Source: Oceanobacillus salinisoli
GTDB lineage: Bacteria; Bacillota; Bacilli; Bacillales; Amphibacillaceae
Length of the DNA stretch: 64,000 nt
NCBI RefSeq assembly: GCF_009733865.1
Contig: NZ_WOFB01000014.1
Span: 62,001-126,000, forward strand
Direction: 5' to 3'
Made by a program: the position numbers and the translations under genes. Shown here piece by piece: positions 43,499-52,142 of this stretch (the stretch's first letter is position 1; the number at the start of each line of letters is the position of its first letter). The notes beneath the pieces are model-generated. The model saw nothing but the letters and a program-made list of their open reading frames with translations. It was not told the DNA's origin and ran no database searches.

Positions 43499-44081
43499 AC
43501 TGAAAAATGAATTTGCCGAACTTATTCATCTGCCCAAACATGAGAGAATGCTCAAACTAACTGCTCTATTAACTAGCTATTTTAAAAAAGATAAGATTAA
43601 ACCTATTATTGTCGGTGGACTATCCGTTGAAATTTATACACGTAATAACTATACAACTTATGATATTGATTTAATCACCGATGGGCGTGAAAAATTTGAT
43701 AAGTTATTAGTACATGAGCTAGGCTTTTTAAAAAAAGGCAGGAGTTGGTATCATCGGCAATTAGAAATTTCCATTGAAATACCAGATAATTACTTGGAAG
43801 GAAATAGCAAAAAGGTATTAGAAATAGAATTAGACAACGGCCATCATATTTTTGTAATTGGAGTTGAAGATATCATTATTCACCGTTTAGAATCAGCAAT
43901 GGTATCACATCCAAATAACCCTGAATGGACGGATGATTATGAATGGGCTGAACGAATGTTTTTTATCCATAAAGATGATAAAGATATGATGGATATAGAT
44001 TACTTGCTGCAGGCCTCCGAAAAAGCTGATGTTCATTTTATTATTAAAAACTGGTTAAAAAATCTAAGAGAAGATATTTAA
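43482..44081 (+). CDS. DUF6036-like nucleotidyltransferase
   Basis: This 199-residue protein has the polymerase-beta nucleotidyltransferase signature. VGGLSVEIYTRNNYTTYDIDL carries the GG/S motif and, about 15 residues on, the D-x-D metal pair; a later acidic position is in EISIEIPDN. This fits the DUF6036/AbiEii-like group, members of which act in abortive infection and toxin-antitoxin pairs. The start used reads MIQLSELKNEF, 7 nt after AGAAG. Together with the overlapping small gene it forms a two-gene unit closed by a terminator. Toxin function is inference. Confidence 0.7.
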   Translation: MIQLSELKNEFAELIHLPKHERMLKLTALLTSYFKKDKIKPIIVGGLSVEIYTRNNYTTYDIDLITDGREKFDKLLVHELGFLKKGRSWYHRQLEISIEIPDNYLEGNSKKVLEIELDNGHHIFVIGVEDIIIHRLESAMVSHPNNPEWTDDYEWAERMFFIHKDDKDMMDIDYLLQASEKADVHFIIKNWLKNLREDI

Positions 44082-44084
44082 AGA

Positions 44085-44126
44085 GGTAAACACCAGTGAG
44101 CTATCTCATTTAGTGTTTACCTTTTT
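44085..44126 (+). terminator. Terminator after the nucleotidyltransferase gene
   Basis: GGTAAACAC and GTGTTTACC pair with a 19-nt loop and are followed by TTTTT. It also lies at the end of the convergent MBL-fold gene. Confidence 0.75.
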
Positions 44127-44136
44127 ATTGTTCTCA

Positions 44137-45084
44137 CTAATGCTTCAGCTTTTGAAAATAATCAATAATACCCAATGAGCTAACTTGCATATCCAGATTT
44201 ATAATAATATAAATCTCATGCTCATCCGCTATTCCCTGTTCTCTGAGGTATTCTCTTACTTTTTCCAATAACCTCCCAGCAAGGGTATCATAGCCTTTTT
44301 GTTCCGCTATCGTCTGCTCTCCCCCTTCAACAAATACATCCAGCCACTCGGTAACTTGACGTAAGGCATTCTCTACGTTTTCTGTCATTCCAAAATGACC
44401 AAAATAAATTCGTTCAAGATTCATCCTCTTCATTCGGTCAATCGATTTTTTCATCTCACTCGGATCGAAATGATTTGGAGAAGTGGTAGGCAAGAAGAAA
44501 TCTATTCCTTGCTGTGAAAGCAATTCATAGCGAATTCCCGCCGTATCACCCGTAAACATCCCATGACTAACAGGATCGTAAATGCTAAAATGATGCTTAG
44601 CATGACCAGGTGTATCGAAAAATTCCAACGTACAATTCGGCCCTATTTTTAGTGTATCCCCTTCTGATTTTACAAGTAAACGATCCTCTGGAACAGGCAG
44701 GATTGGATCAAATAAATCAGAAAAATTATCGCCATATATTGCTCTGGCACCTGCTGCTAATTTTCTTGGATTGATTAAATGCCTTTCCCCTCTTGGATGT
44801 ACAACCACCTTTGCATTAGGACATTCTTTAATTAATAGCCCCGCACCACCTGCATGATCCAGATGAATATGGGTAACGATGATATACTTCACTTGCTCTA
44901 GTTTATATCCAAGCGACTCTAAGCCTTTTTTCACATATTTAATCGATGGGCTTGGGCCAGTCTCCACAAGTGTCAGCGCTTCTTCATTAATGACATATGT
45001 ACCTGTACGATTGGGAATATCCATATCAAACCCATCGATTAAGGAAATACGATCATCTAATTGAATCGGATCTTTCTCCTTCAT
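44137..45084 (-). CDS. MBL-fold metallohydrolase
   Basis: This 315-residue metallo-beta-lactamase-fold protein has the metal site THIHLDHAGGAG, a His in TPGHAKHHFS, an Asp in MFTGDTAG and a later His in YFGHFGM. After residue about 220 comes a helical extension (ENALRQVTEWLDVF onward). The combination resembles Bacillus YobT/YybB-like hydrolases; the substrate is unknown. The start MKEKDPIQLDDRIS lies 6 nt after GAGGGGGAAG; an upstream in-frame ATG has no such site. Confidence 0.82.
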   Translation of the reverse strand: MKEKDPIQLDDRISLIDGFDMDIPNRTGTYVINEEALTLVETGPSPSIKYVKKGLESLGYKLEQVKYIIVTHIHLDHAGGAGLLIKECPNAKVVVHPRGERHLINPRKLAAGARAIYGDNFSDLFDPILPVPEDRLLVKSEGDTLKIGPNCTLEFFDTPGHAKHHFSIYDPVSHGMFTGDTAGIRYELLSQQGIDFFLPTTSPNHFDPSEMKKSIDRMKRMNLERIYFGHFGMTENVENALRQVTEWLDVFVEGGEQTIAEQKGYDTLAGRLLEKVREYLREQGIADEHEIYIIINLDMQVSSLGIIDYFQKLKH

Positions 45085-45194
45085 TTGCAGCTTCCCCCTC
45101 TGCTCCTTATACATTCTTTCTTTTATGTTAGCATAGATCAATCTAACTTACTTCATAATTATTTATACATTTCTCTCTTCTTTTAAAAAGGGTC

Positions 45195-45297
45195 TTTTCG
45201 TAGGATTTGTTGCTGTTCGTTTACCTTATAATTGGACGTTAAAATTTCATCTACGTCCAACCCACTTCTAAGCTAAATGGTAACACTTTTCTAACAT
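45195..45297. repeat. Diverged repeat of family C type
   Basis: GGACGTTAAAATTTCATCTA and CTTCTAAGCTAAATGG, ending in TTTTCTAACATG, follow the second hairpin and the end of family C, with many changes. The left part resembles the start of other repeats (tcttttcgtaggatttgttg). Confidence 0.5.
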
Positions 45298-45308
45298 GCC
45301 AGAAATAA

Positions 45309-45338
45309 CAAATAGACACAAACCCCTTTGTGCCTATT
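45309..45338 (-). terminator. Terminator of the TctA-like operon
   Basis: On the minus strand AATAGGCACAAA and TTTGTGTCTATT pair around GGGG and are followed by TGTTATTT, just after the tctA-like stop. Confidence 0.7.
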
Positions 45339-45345
45339 ATTATTT

Positions 45346-46701
45346 TCAGAGAACTAATTGACTTACCAGCCAAGGTGCTGCATACAAGATCATAAATTGC
45401 ACACCATAATTGACACCCCAGCGATGCAGGATTCCTGCCACCAGGCCAATTAACAGCACACCAAAAATGTTAATAACCCCTGCATCCATATATGCTAACA
45501 TTAACACAAGGCCAAAAAATACTCCCAGCAATGCTTCGTGTGGTATGTACTTAAAAACAAAGGAACAAATTTGCTGTGCATATTTCATCGTTACAAAATA
45601 TGTAATGCTAATTGCAATAATCGCTCCGATGACCGTAGCAATGACAAATTCATTCATCGATAATAGATGATGCAAATTATGATCCTCATTAAAAACTGGA
45701 GGAGCATTAAACAATGCCATCCCAGGTCCTAGTGCGGTTGGGGACAATGGAGCTCCAATAGCAATCAGTGGAATTAAAATTCCGGCAATATAGCCAGCAT
45801 TCGTGACACTGTCCATACTGGAAATTGCACGGGACGCTCTTTTAATGGGATCTTTAATACGGCTTGTTAGTGTTTCCCCAAGGAATATGGTCATACCTAC
45901 AGGACTCATAAAAAACGTAAAAATCCCTAAAACTGATGCACCTGAAGAGGACATCACTTCCTTCTTATCCAAAATCTTAAATGGATTTGGAAATCCCTTT
46001 ATCGGTTTTTGCCGTTTTAAAACAATCTCATTTTTATATCTCCGTGGCATTTTTTCCCGCAGTTCTTTATTTAGTAATTCAAATAACCGCAATATGACTG
46101 GACCAATCGTTATCCCTAAAAAGAAAGATGTAAAAACATTAACATCTTCCGGCACAGCGCCTATTCCCCAATATAAATGTCTTAGCCCTTGAATTAACAA
46201 TGCAAAAGGGACGATGGATACAAGTGCCAGCCATCTATTTTTTGACATTAATGCTAAAAATACTGCTCCACCAAGGAAAATTTGACTGGAGTAGGCTGCT
46301 AATACATCTCCTATAGGTATAAGGAGATTGGCGAGAAATAAGCTTAATGGCACCGAAATAATAGTACCAATCACCGATCCGGATGCCATTTTGCGTATAC
46401 TTACATTGGCCAGTCCATGTTTTTTCAGAACCATGGCATGTTCAACCATTGGCGCTGACATGACTCCACCAGGAATTCCAGCAATGGCAACAGGAATGGA
46501 ATCTGTCAATTTTTTTGCAATTATTGCTGACATAAAAAAGGATAAAAGGACGATCGGTTCCATCCCAGATAAAACTAATATTAAGGTTACTGGTGCTAAA
46601 ACAGCTGTTTCATCCGTTCCTGGAGCTATACCAATTAATGTGTACAAAACTGCTCCAAATATAGCTGCAATCACCATTTCAAAAATTAATGAAAATTCCA
46701 T
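45346..46701 (-). CDS. TctA-type tripartite tricarboxylate transporter permease
   Basis: This 451-residue polytopic protein has about 11-12 helices. It contains the TctA signature near the N-terminus (LIGIAPGTDETAVLAPVTL) and a second related block (LIAIGAPLSPTALGPGMALF), the internal repeat of the family. It would be the large permease of a carboxylate importer. The expected solute-binding protein TctC is not beside it; only a small membrane protein precedes it, 3 bp upstream. The substrate is unknown. Confidence 0.8.
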   Translation of the reverse strand: MEFSLIFEMVIAAIFGAVLYTLIGIAPGTDETAVLAPVTLILVLSGMEPIVLLSFFMSAIIAKKLTDSIPVAIAGIPGGVMSAPMVEHAMVLKKHGLANVSIRKMASGSVIGTIISVPLSLFLANLLIPIGDVLAAYSSQIFLGGAVFLALMSKNRWLALVSIVPFALLIQGLRHLYWGIGAVPEDVNVFTSFFLGITIGPVILRLFELLNKELREKMPRRYKNEIVLKRQKPIKGFPNPFKILDKKEVMSSSGASVLGIFTFFMSPVGMTIFLGETLTSRIKDPIKRASRAISSMDSVTNAGYIAGILIPLIAIGAPLSPTALGPGMALFNAPPVFNEDHNLHHLLSMNEFVIATVIGAIIAISITYFVTMKYAQQICSFVFKYIPHEALLGVFFGLVLMLAYMDAGVINIFGVLLIGLVAGILHRWGVNYGVQFMILYAAPWLVSQLVL

Positions 46702-46704
46702 GTA

Positions 46705-46965
46705 TTACTTCTCCTCATCTTCAAATCGTAATATTCTTTTCGGCTTAAATATAATGCTGCAAACAATAAATCCAATAACTACACCTCCGAGTCCAAACAA
46801 TAATGGTTGCTGGGACTCATTAGGTGCAATCAAATATCCTCCAAGTGCAGCACCGCTACATATCATCATACTAATTACTAAATCCCTTATATTTACGACA
46901 TCTTCCCATACTTCAATATTGTCAGCTTTTTGCTGATTTGTACTTACTTGTTGTTTATCGGTCAT
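46705..46965 (-). CDS. Small membrane partner of the TctA-like permease
   Basis: This 86-residue protein has two hydrophobic helices (about 28-48 and 54-72) and polar ends (MTDKQQVSTNQQKADNIEV at the start, KPKRILRFEDEEK at the end). It precedes the TctA-like gene by 3 bp and is probably translated with it. Classical TctB subunits have about 150 residues and four helices, so this is either a reduced TctB or an unrelated accessory subunit. I do not recognise a named family. Confidence 0.65.
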   Translation of the reverse strand: MTDKQQVSTNQQKADNIEVWEDVVNIRDLVISMMICSGAALGGYLIAPNESQQPLLFGLGGVVIGFIVCSIIFKPKRILRFEDEEK

Positions 46966-47126
46966 TCTCTCCCTCCTTTCCTACTTATTTTTTGTGTTAA
47001 AAAAATTATACTGAATGCTGGAAATAAGTACAAACCAAAAATTGCTTGTTTTTACAGTTTTAAAACAGAATAAGGACCTGTTTCTTGTTAAAAATAAGCT
47101 TGACTAAATTCAAGGAGGTCATAATA

Positions 47127-47741
47127 TTGCATACTCAACAACAAAACCAAAATTTACAGGGTTCTTCTCAAATTCCCGACCAATTTAGTCATGGTGGACA
47201 TGAACTTTTAGATGCGCACGAAGCAATTGGTGGATTAGTCGGTGGCATGGAGCAATATTTACTTTATGAACAGCACGCTCAAGACCCCGAATTAAAAACA
47301 ATGATTAACAAGCATAAAACGTATTTAACTCAGGTGTACAATTCCATTGTTCAGGCTATTCAAACTGGGAAAGAGCCGAATGTGAAAACACAAACGTATC
47401 ATTTCTCACAAGACAGCAACAATACAATTTACGGTATGGAGCCTTCCCAGCCTAAAACACCTGCACAATCTGTTAATGAAATTAACGATGAATGTATTAC
47501 TGGTTTTATGGCGGGAGCATTAAAATCCAACGCATCTGCTTTTACAATGACTGCCCTTGAATCAACAAACCCTGTAGTAAGAAGAGTATTTGCAGACTGT
47601 ATCCCAAATATTATTGAGATGGCATATGAAGTATTTTTGTACCAAAACAGAAATCAATATTATCAAGTACCACAATTAAAGCAAGAGGACATGCAAGCAT
47701 ATATAAACGGCTTTGCTCCTGCCCAAGGTCAAACTCATTAA
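47127..47741 (+). CDS. CotF-family spore coat protein (YhcQ-like)
   Basis: This 204-residue protein is of the CotF/YhcQ family associated with spores. Visible are the Gln-rich start (HTQQQNQNLQGSSQIPDQF) and the ferritin-like helical core: HELLDAHEAIGGLVGGMEQY, then NDECITGFMAGALKSNASAF and the C-terminal EVFLYQNRNQYYQVPQL. The TTG start is 8 nt after AAGGAGG. No other spore gene is adjacent; transcription by a sporulation sigma factor is likely but no promoter was assigned. Confidence 0.85.
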   Translation: MHTQQQNQNLQGSSQIPDQFSHGGHELLDAHEAIGGLVGGMEQYLLYEQHAQDPELKTMINKHKTYLTQVYNSIVQAIQTGKEPNVKTQTYHFSQDSNNTIYGMEPSQPKTPAQSVNEINDECITGFMAGALKSNASAFTMTALESTNPVVRRVFADCIPNIIEMAYEVFLYQNRNQYYQVPQLKQEDMQAYINGFAPAQGQTH

Positions 47742-47746
47742 AAATT

Positions 47747-47780
47747 ACGTGCGCTCTATTATTTAGGGCGCACGTTTTTT
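47747..47780 (+). terminator. Terminator of the CotF-like gene
   Basis: ACGTGCGC and GCGCACGT form a stem around a 12-nt loop, followed by TTTTTT. Confidence 0.9.
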
Positions 47781-47860
47781 CACTTCTTAGAAAGTTTTTG
47801 AATCTTTCTAAACACTTAAACGTATGAATATGTAGTTTAAGTCGAAAGGAATGGTAATAT

Positions 47861-48664
47861 ATGAATAATCATGAGATTGATTACAAATTATATGGAGACG
47901 ACATGCAATTTGTGGAAGTGGAACTGGATCCACAGGAAACCGTTATCGCTGAGGCAGGCAGTTTAATGATGATGGATGATCACATTAATATGGAAACCAT
48001 TTTTGGAGATGGTTCCTCCAATAACGGCAATGGTATAGTTGGCAAGCTACTTGGTGCTGGAAAACGTGTACTAACAGGGGAAAGTTTATTTATGACAACC
48101 TTTACAAACACAGGTACAGGGAAAAGGCGGGTCTCCTTTGCATCTCCATATCCTGGTAAAATTATTCCAATGGATTTAAGCGAAATAGACGGGAAATTGA
48201 TTTGCCAAAAAGACGCTTTTCTTGCCGCTGCAAAAGGGGTTTCAGTCAGAGTCGAATTCCAGAGAAAAATTGGAACTGGATTTTTTGGCGGCGAAGGATT
48301 TATTATGCAAAAAATGGAAGGCGATGGAATGACCTTCGTGCATGCAGGAGGAACCATTCATAAACGCGAATTATCCGCAGGCGAAACATTACGTGTTGAT
48401 ACTGGATGCCTTGTAGCTATGACAGGGAATGTGGACTATAACATTGAATTTGTTGGCGGAATTAAAACAGCGTTATTTGGTGGAGAAGGCTTGTTTTTTG
48501 CTACACTTCACGGGCCTGGAACGGTTTGGATTCAATCGCTTCCTTTCAGCAGATTGGCAAGCAGAGTGTTCGCTTCTGCCCCACAACGTCCCGGATCCAG
48601 TTCCAAAGGAGAAGGAAGTATTGCTGGTGGTTTATTCGACATATTGGGTGGAGACAGAAGATAA
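47861..48664 (+). CDS. AIM24/TIGR00266-family protein
   Basis: This 267-residue protein is of the AIM24 family, a pseudo-symmetric beta-fold without known enzymatic residues. Characteristic blocks are [67 protein letters not shown] and [19 protein letters not shown]. The C-terminal tail is Gly/Ser-rich and ends in a short GGLFDILGG helix. The family's function in bacteria is not known. The start follows AAAGGA by 9 nt. Confidence 0.85.
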   Translation: MNNHEIDYKLYGDDMQFVEVELDPQETVIAEAGSLMMMDDHINMETIFGDGSSNNGNGIVGKLLGAGKRVLTGESLFMTTFTNTGTGKRRVSFASPYPGKIIPMDLSEIDGKLICQKDAFLAAAKGVSVRVEFQRKIGTGFFGGEGFIMQKMEGDGMTFVHAGGTIHKRELSAGETLRVDTGCLVAMTGNVDYNIEFVGGIKTALFGGEGLFFATLHGPGTVWIQSLPFSRLASRVFASAPQRPGSSSKGEGSIAGGLFDILGGDRR

Positions 48665-48766
48665 GCATTGGCTGAATTACCATAATATGTTCCAGTATTT
48701 TGGCGTGTAGAATAGTGCTTTTACACACATACTATCTTTGTAAATTCCTTTGAAGGGGTGGTACAC

Positions 48767-48967
48767 ATGGGTGGCAGAGATGATCACAAAAAGAAAAGAA
48801 ACAATGTGTTAGCACAAACTCCAAAAAATCAATTATCCGATGGAATTGATATCGAGTTCTCAGAGGAATTAGCTGATGCCGAGGATAGAGAAGCACAAGC
48901 AAGAAGCCGTGCTGCGGATCGGCGTGCAAAAGATATTAACTCTAACCCGACACTTCGAAATGGCTAA
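48767..48967 (+). CDS. YfhD-family small protein
   Basis: This 66-residue hydrophilic protein begins MGGRDDHKKKRNNVLAQTPK and continues with an acidic middle (DIEFSEELADAEDREAQAR) and a basic end. This is the composition of the YfhD family of Bacillaceae, which includes proteins made in sporulating cells; its function is unknown. The ATG start lies behind GAAGGGGTGG; a GTG three codons earlier is inside that site. A terminator follows. Confidence 0.75.
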   Translation: MGGRDDHKKKRNNVLAQTPKNQLSDGIDIEFSEELADAEDREAQARSRAADRRAKDINSNPTLRNG

Positions 48968-48988
48968 GATAGATTAAACGTAATATTT

Positions 48989-49025
48989 GGACTAACTCCT
49001 ATAAAACTGGAGTTAGTCCTTTGTT
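48989..49025 (+). terminator. Terminator of the YfhD-family gene
   Basis: GGACTAACTCC and GGAGTTAGTCC form an 11-bp perfect stem around a 9-nt loop, followed by TTTGTT. Confidence 0.8.
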
Positions 49026-49081
49026 ATTCATTCTAAAATCGGGTAAATTATACATAACTACAAATAAAAGGATTGAGTGGT

Positions 49082-49531
49082 ATGGCTGACAAAAATGTAA
49101 ATGATTACTTAACAGAAGGAATGTATGGCACACGGTTACCAAAAGAAGATGAAAGAAAAAAATACTTAGGCACGTTAAGAGAACGTATTGTCTTAGCTCT
49201 TACTGTTGGTCAAGTAATGACAGATAAAGGAATCGATAAATTAGAAGAAATGATGAAAGAAAATAAAGAAGCCAAATTACTAATCAATGGACAGGTTTCC
49301 ACACGCTTTATGTCGAAGGAAAAAGCTTTAGCTAATAAATATAATATACCATATACTATCATAACGAATGAGGAGAACAGTACAGACATTGGTGCAGTGT
49401 TAACCTATGATTACGCTATTGACAAAGAAGATATCTATTTGAATGATAAACTCGAAGAAATAGAAGCAAAAGAGGAAAATAAGGAAAAGCAAGGGTCCTT
49501 CTTTTCCCGAATGAAAACCTGGTTTGAATAA
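49082..49531 (+). CDS. YueI-family protein (DUF1694)
   Basis: This 149-residue cytoplasmic protein has the YueI family pattern: [20 protein letters not shown] at the start, the core [18 protein letters not shown] and a charged C-terminal tail. The family has an L7Ae/eL30-like overall appearance, but no function has been assigned that I know of. The start (MADKNVNDY) is 9 nt after AAAGGA; a TTG three codons earlier lies within the spacer. A terminator overlaps the region before the next gene. Confidence 0.82.
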   Translation: MADKNVNDYLTEGMYGTRLPKEDERKKYLGTLRERIVLALTVGQVMTDKGIDKLEEMMKENKEAKLLINGQVSTRFMSKEKALANKYNIPYTIITNEENSTDIGAVLTYDYAIDKEDIYLNDKLEEIEAKEENKEKQGSFFSRMKTWFE

Positions 49532-49544
49532 TGATGACATTTCT

Positions 49545-49580
49545 AAATCTAGTGCCCATTTTTGGTGTACTAGATTTTTT
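49545..49580 (+). terminator. Terminator of the YueI-family gene
   Basis: AAATCTAGT and ACTAGATTT pair with a 15-nt loop, followed by further T residues. Confidence 0.7.
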
Positions 49581-49628
49581 CATAAGTTACATCTAATGAG
49601 GAATAATAACCCCAGGAGGTGTTTTGTA

Positions 49629-49874
49629 ATGAGTCAAGCTTATCGTTGTCCAAATTGTAAAACAAACAGTTCACGATTTAATCTTATTGAACAAGTAGCT
49701 AAGCCAGTAAAATTAGATTCTGACACTGGTGAAATTATCAATGACTATACCAATGAAAATGTGGAGGTGTTCCATCACCTTTATAAAGGACCGAAATATC
49801 GTATACAATGTGCGTCATGCGGATTAATCGAGGATGAACATACATTTGCGAAATTTGCAGAATACAACAGATAA
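49629..49874 (+). CDS. Small zinc-ribbon protein
   Basis: This 81-residue protein has two CxxC knuckles, [13 protein letters not shown] near the start and [12 protein letters not shown] near the end, about 50 residues apart. They should bind one zinc ion. Between them is a conserved block [13 protein letters not shown]. Similar short proteins occur throughout Bacillaceae, sometimes labelled as DNA alkylation repair proteins without support. The start is fixed by AGGAGGT 8 nt upstream; the longer upstream frame is not translated sequence. Confidence 0.72.
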   Translation: MSQAYRCPNCKTNSSRFNLIEQVAKPVKLDSDTGEIINDYTNENVEVFHHLYKGPKYRIQCASCGLIEDEHTFAKFAEYNR

Positions 49875-49887
49875 TAATGCTTTAGAG

Positions 49888-49916
49888 ACATTGCTCCCTA
49901 GTGAGTAATGTTTTTT
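49888..49916 (+). terminator. Terminator of the zinc-ribbon gene
   Basis: CATTGCTC and GAGTAATG (one G-T pair) form a short stem followed by TTTTTT. Confidence 0.65.
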
Positions 49917-50193
49917 AAGAGGATGTTCAAAAAGTCCGGTGAAAAGGACACATCGACAGAGGACCTTCTACTAAACCGCCCACGTCCTTGAAAAAGAAAA
50001 GCACTTTTTCTGCGTGCGATGTATCGCTGACGAAGTGTTCCTTGTCCTGTGGGCAACGTAGAAGTCACAACAACACGCGCAAGCTCGTTGGTTCGCTTTT
50101 CCGCTCCTCATGTACCTTTTAATGTAAACTCCGGTGCCGGGAGCTTTCGCCGCCTCGAACTTCTCGGTCCCTTTCATCCTCCTTTTTGAACAC
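49916..50193. repeat. Repeat family E: 280-bp MITE-like element
   Basis: The element has inverted ends: GATGTTCAAAAAGTCCGG at the left and CATCCTCCTTTTTGAACA at the right (GTTCAAAAAG with CTTTTTGAAC). The interior is GC-richer than the flanks and has no credible gene. Partial relatives are at 60661-60720 and 28375-28470. The 'ttcaaaaagtccgg' end is common in intergenic repeats of Bacillaceae. Confidence 0.7.
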
Positions 50194-50281
50194 GCACTTT
50201 AAGTACATACCTTGCAAATAGGTCGAAATGCAAACCAACCTTTGATACACTTTAGTTATCAATAATTTTGGAGGGAAATAC

Positions 50282-50806
50282 ATGCGTTTAGAAAATAAAA
50301 AGGTGATTGCTCTTGTTGAGCATGACTTTGAAGATTTGGAACTGTGGTACCCTATTTTACGTTTGAAGGAAGAAGGTGCCACTGTTCATTTAGTCGGAAA
50401 AGAAGCAAAGAAAAAATATATTGGTAAATATGGTGTACCAGCTGAATCGGATTATGCATTTGGCGATGTCAAAGCAGAAGACTATGATGCCATTTTAGTT
50501 CCTGGTGGCTGGGCACCTGACAAATTAAGACGTTATCCAGAAGTGCTCGAAATGGTTCGCAAAATGGATCAATCCAAAAAACCAATCGGACAAATCTGCC
50601 ATGCTGGATGGGTACTTATTTCGGCCAATATCCTAAACGGTGTAAAAGTAACCAGTACACCTGGAATCAAAGACGATATGACAAATGGCGGTGCAGAATG
50701 GTTTGATGAAGCAGTTGTTTCTGATGGACATATCATTTCCAGCCGCCGCCCACCGGATTTACCAGTATATATGAAAGTATTTGCAGATACTTTAGCAGAA
50801 AAGTAA
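50282..50806 (+). CDS. PfpI/DJ-1-family protein (general stress protein 18-like)
   Basis: This 174-residue class I amidotransferase-like protein has the nucleophile elbow in IGQICHAGWVLISAN (Cys near residue 104) and the upstream Glu in VEHDFEDLELWYP. VPGGWAPDKLRRYPEV and SSRRPPDLPVYMKVF are typical of the PfpI/YraA/YfkM group, reported to act as protein deglycases or glyoxalase III-like enzymes. The start follows GGAGGG by 6-7 nt. It is 24 bp upstream of the CvfC-like gene and likely co-transcribed with it. Confidence 0.87.
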   Translation: MRLENKKVIALVEHDFEDLELWYPILRLKEEGATVHLVGKEAKKKYIGKYGVPAESDYAFGDVKAEDYDAILVPGGWAPDKLRRYPEVLEMVRKMDQSKKPIGQICHAGWVLISANILNGVKVTSTPGIKDDMTNGGAEWFDEAVVSDGHIISSRRPPDLPVYMKVFADTLAEK

Positions 50807-50830
50807 TGGTTATTGGCGGGAGGAGAAAAA

Positions 50831-51964
50831 ATGAAAATTACTTCGATTGAGCCTACACCTAGTCCACATTCCATGAAAATAAATGTGAGTGAAGAATTGC
50901 CTGCAGGTGTGAGTTTTAATTACACGGACAAGGACAGTCTTTCGGATGCTCCGGATTATGTTAAGCAGTTATTTGCTATTGAGGGTGTTAAGAACATTTA
51001 CCGCGTGGTAGACTTTATCGCCCTTGCCCGAAACCCAAAAACACCTTGGGAATCCATTCTGCCAGAGGTTCGAAAAGTACTTGGAACTGAAGAAAATGTA
51101 ACTATTCCAGAGGCCCAACTATCCAATAAAGAGGAAGCTTTCGGAGAAGTACGTGTTTTTATTCAAATGTTTCGAGAGATTCCAATGCAGGTAAAACTGG
51201 ACGATGGAAATGAAGAAAAACGCTTTGGACTGCCAAAAATGTTTATGGATGCTGTAATGGAAGCTTCGTCTTCTTCCCCTAACTTTGTCATGGAAAGGAA
51301 GTGGGTCGAACAGCATCCAAGATACGGTACAATGGAAGAGATTGGAACAGATGTTGTTGAGGAGCTAAATGCGAGTTATGACCAGGAACGAATGAACAAG
51401 TTAGTGGAGATGGCCTTACAAAATAAGCCAGCCGGAGAAGCTCCTTCTAAAAGAAGAAATATTTCATTGGAAACCTTGGATCATCCCGATTGGAAAGTAC
51501 GTTACGCAGCACTTGATGCATTAAATCCAACGATAGAGGATTTGCCATTACTAGAAAAAGCATTAAAAGATGAAAAATCTTCTATTCGAAGGCTAGCGAC
51601 CGCATACCTAGGTATGATTGAGGAACCTGAAGTTCTACCATATTTATATATAGCTTTAAAAGATAAATCAGTTAATGTTAGAAGAACGGCAGGAGATTGC
51701 ATTTCGGATTTAGGATTCAAAGAAGCCATTCCTGAAATGATTAAAACCCTTTCCGACCCAAGCAGACTAGTGCGTTGGCGTGCCGCAATGTTTTTATATG
51801 AGGTTGGTGATGAATCTAGTATTCCTGCTCTGGAGGCAGCCGCAGAAGATCCGGAATTCGAAGTACGGATGCAAATTAACATGGCGCTTGAACGCATTCA
51901 AGGCGGGGAAGATGCAAAAGGATCAGTATGGCATCAGATGACAAAAGCTGCTAGATCAGATTAA
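50831..51964 (+). CDS. Conserved virulence factor C-like protein (CvfC/YpgR), Nfu-N plus HEAT repeats
   Basis: The 377-residue protein has an N-terminal Nfu/NifU-N domain (about 1-85: ITSIEPTPSPHSMKINV, FAIEGVKNIYRVVDFIALAR), a central linker domain, and C-terminal HEAT-like repeats (about 215-365) seen as helical pairs: DHPDWKVRYAALDAL, DEKSSIRRLATAYLG, DKSVNVRRTAGDCIS, DPSRLVRWRAAMFLY. This is the architecture of staphylococcal CvfC and Bacillus YpgR, whose molecular function is not settled. The start (MKITSIEP) follows GGGAGGAG by 5 nt. Iron-sulfur handling is a possibility from the Nfu-N domain only. Confidence 0.85.
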   Translation: MKITSIEPTPSPHSMKINVSEELPAGVSFNYTDKDSLSDAPDYVKQLFAIEGVKNIYRVVDFIALARNPKTPWESILPEVRKVLGTEENVTIPEAQLSNKEEAFGEVRVFIQMFREIPMQVKLDDGNEEKRFGLPKMFMDAVMEASSSSPNFVMERKWVEQHPRYGTMEEIGTDVVEELNASYDQERMNKLVEMALQNKPAGEAPSKRRNISLETLDHPDWKVRYAALDALNPTIEDLPLLEKALKDEKSSIRRLATAYLGMIEEPEVLPYLYIALKDKSVNVRRTAGDCISDLGFKEAIPEMIKTLSDPSRLVRWRAAMFLYEVGDESSIPALEAAAEDPEFEVRMQINMALERIQGGEDAKGSVWHQMTKAARSD

Positions 51965-52018
51965 AAACTCCAGTTATTTTTACAGTAAATGAGCATACCA
52001 TTTACTATAGGAAATGTA

Positions 52019-52056
52019 GGCATTCGCTAAACAACAAGGCGAATGCCCCATTTTTT
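52019..52056 (+). terminator. Terminator after the CvfC-like gene
   Basis: GGCATTCGC and GCGAATGCC form a 9-bp stem around about 11 nt, followed by CCATTTTTT. Confidence 0.85.
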
Positions 52057-52142
52057 ATGACTTGTATAACAGAATACCTTTACATAATCGGACTGTTCTA
52101 ATATAATTGTGTAAATAGTCTAACAATTAAGGTGGGGATAAC

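Noticed and set aside
49524-49628. N-terminal extension of the zinc-ribbon protein
   Set aside because: It is the terminator region of the preceding gene read in frame; the AGGAGGT site fixes the start at 49629.
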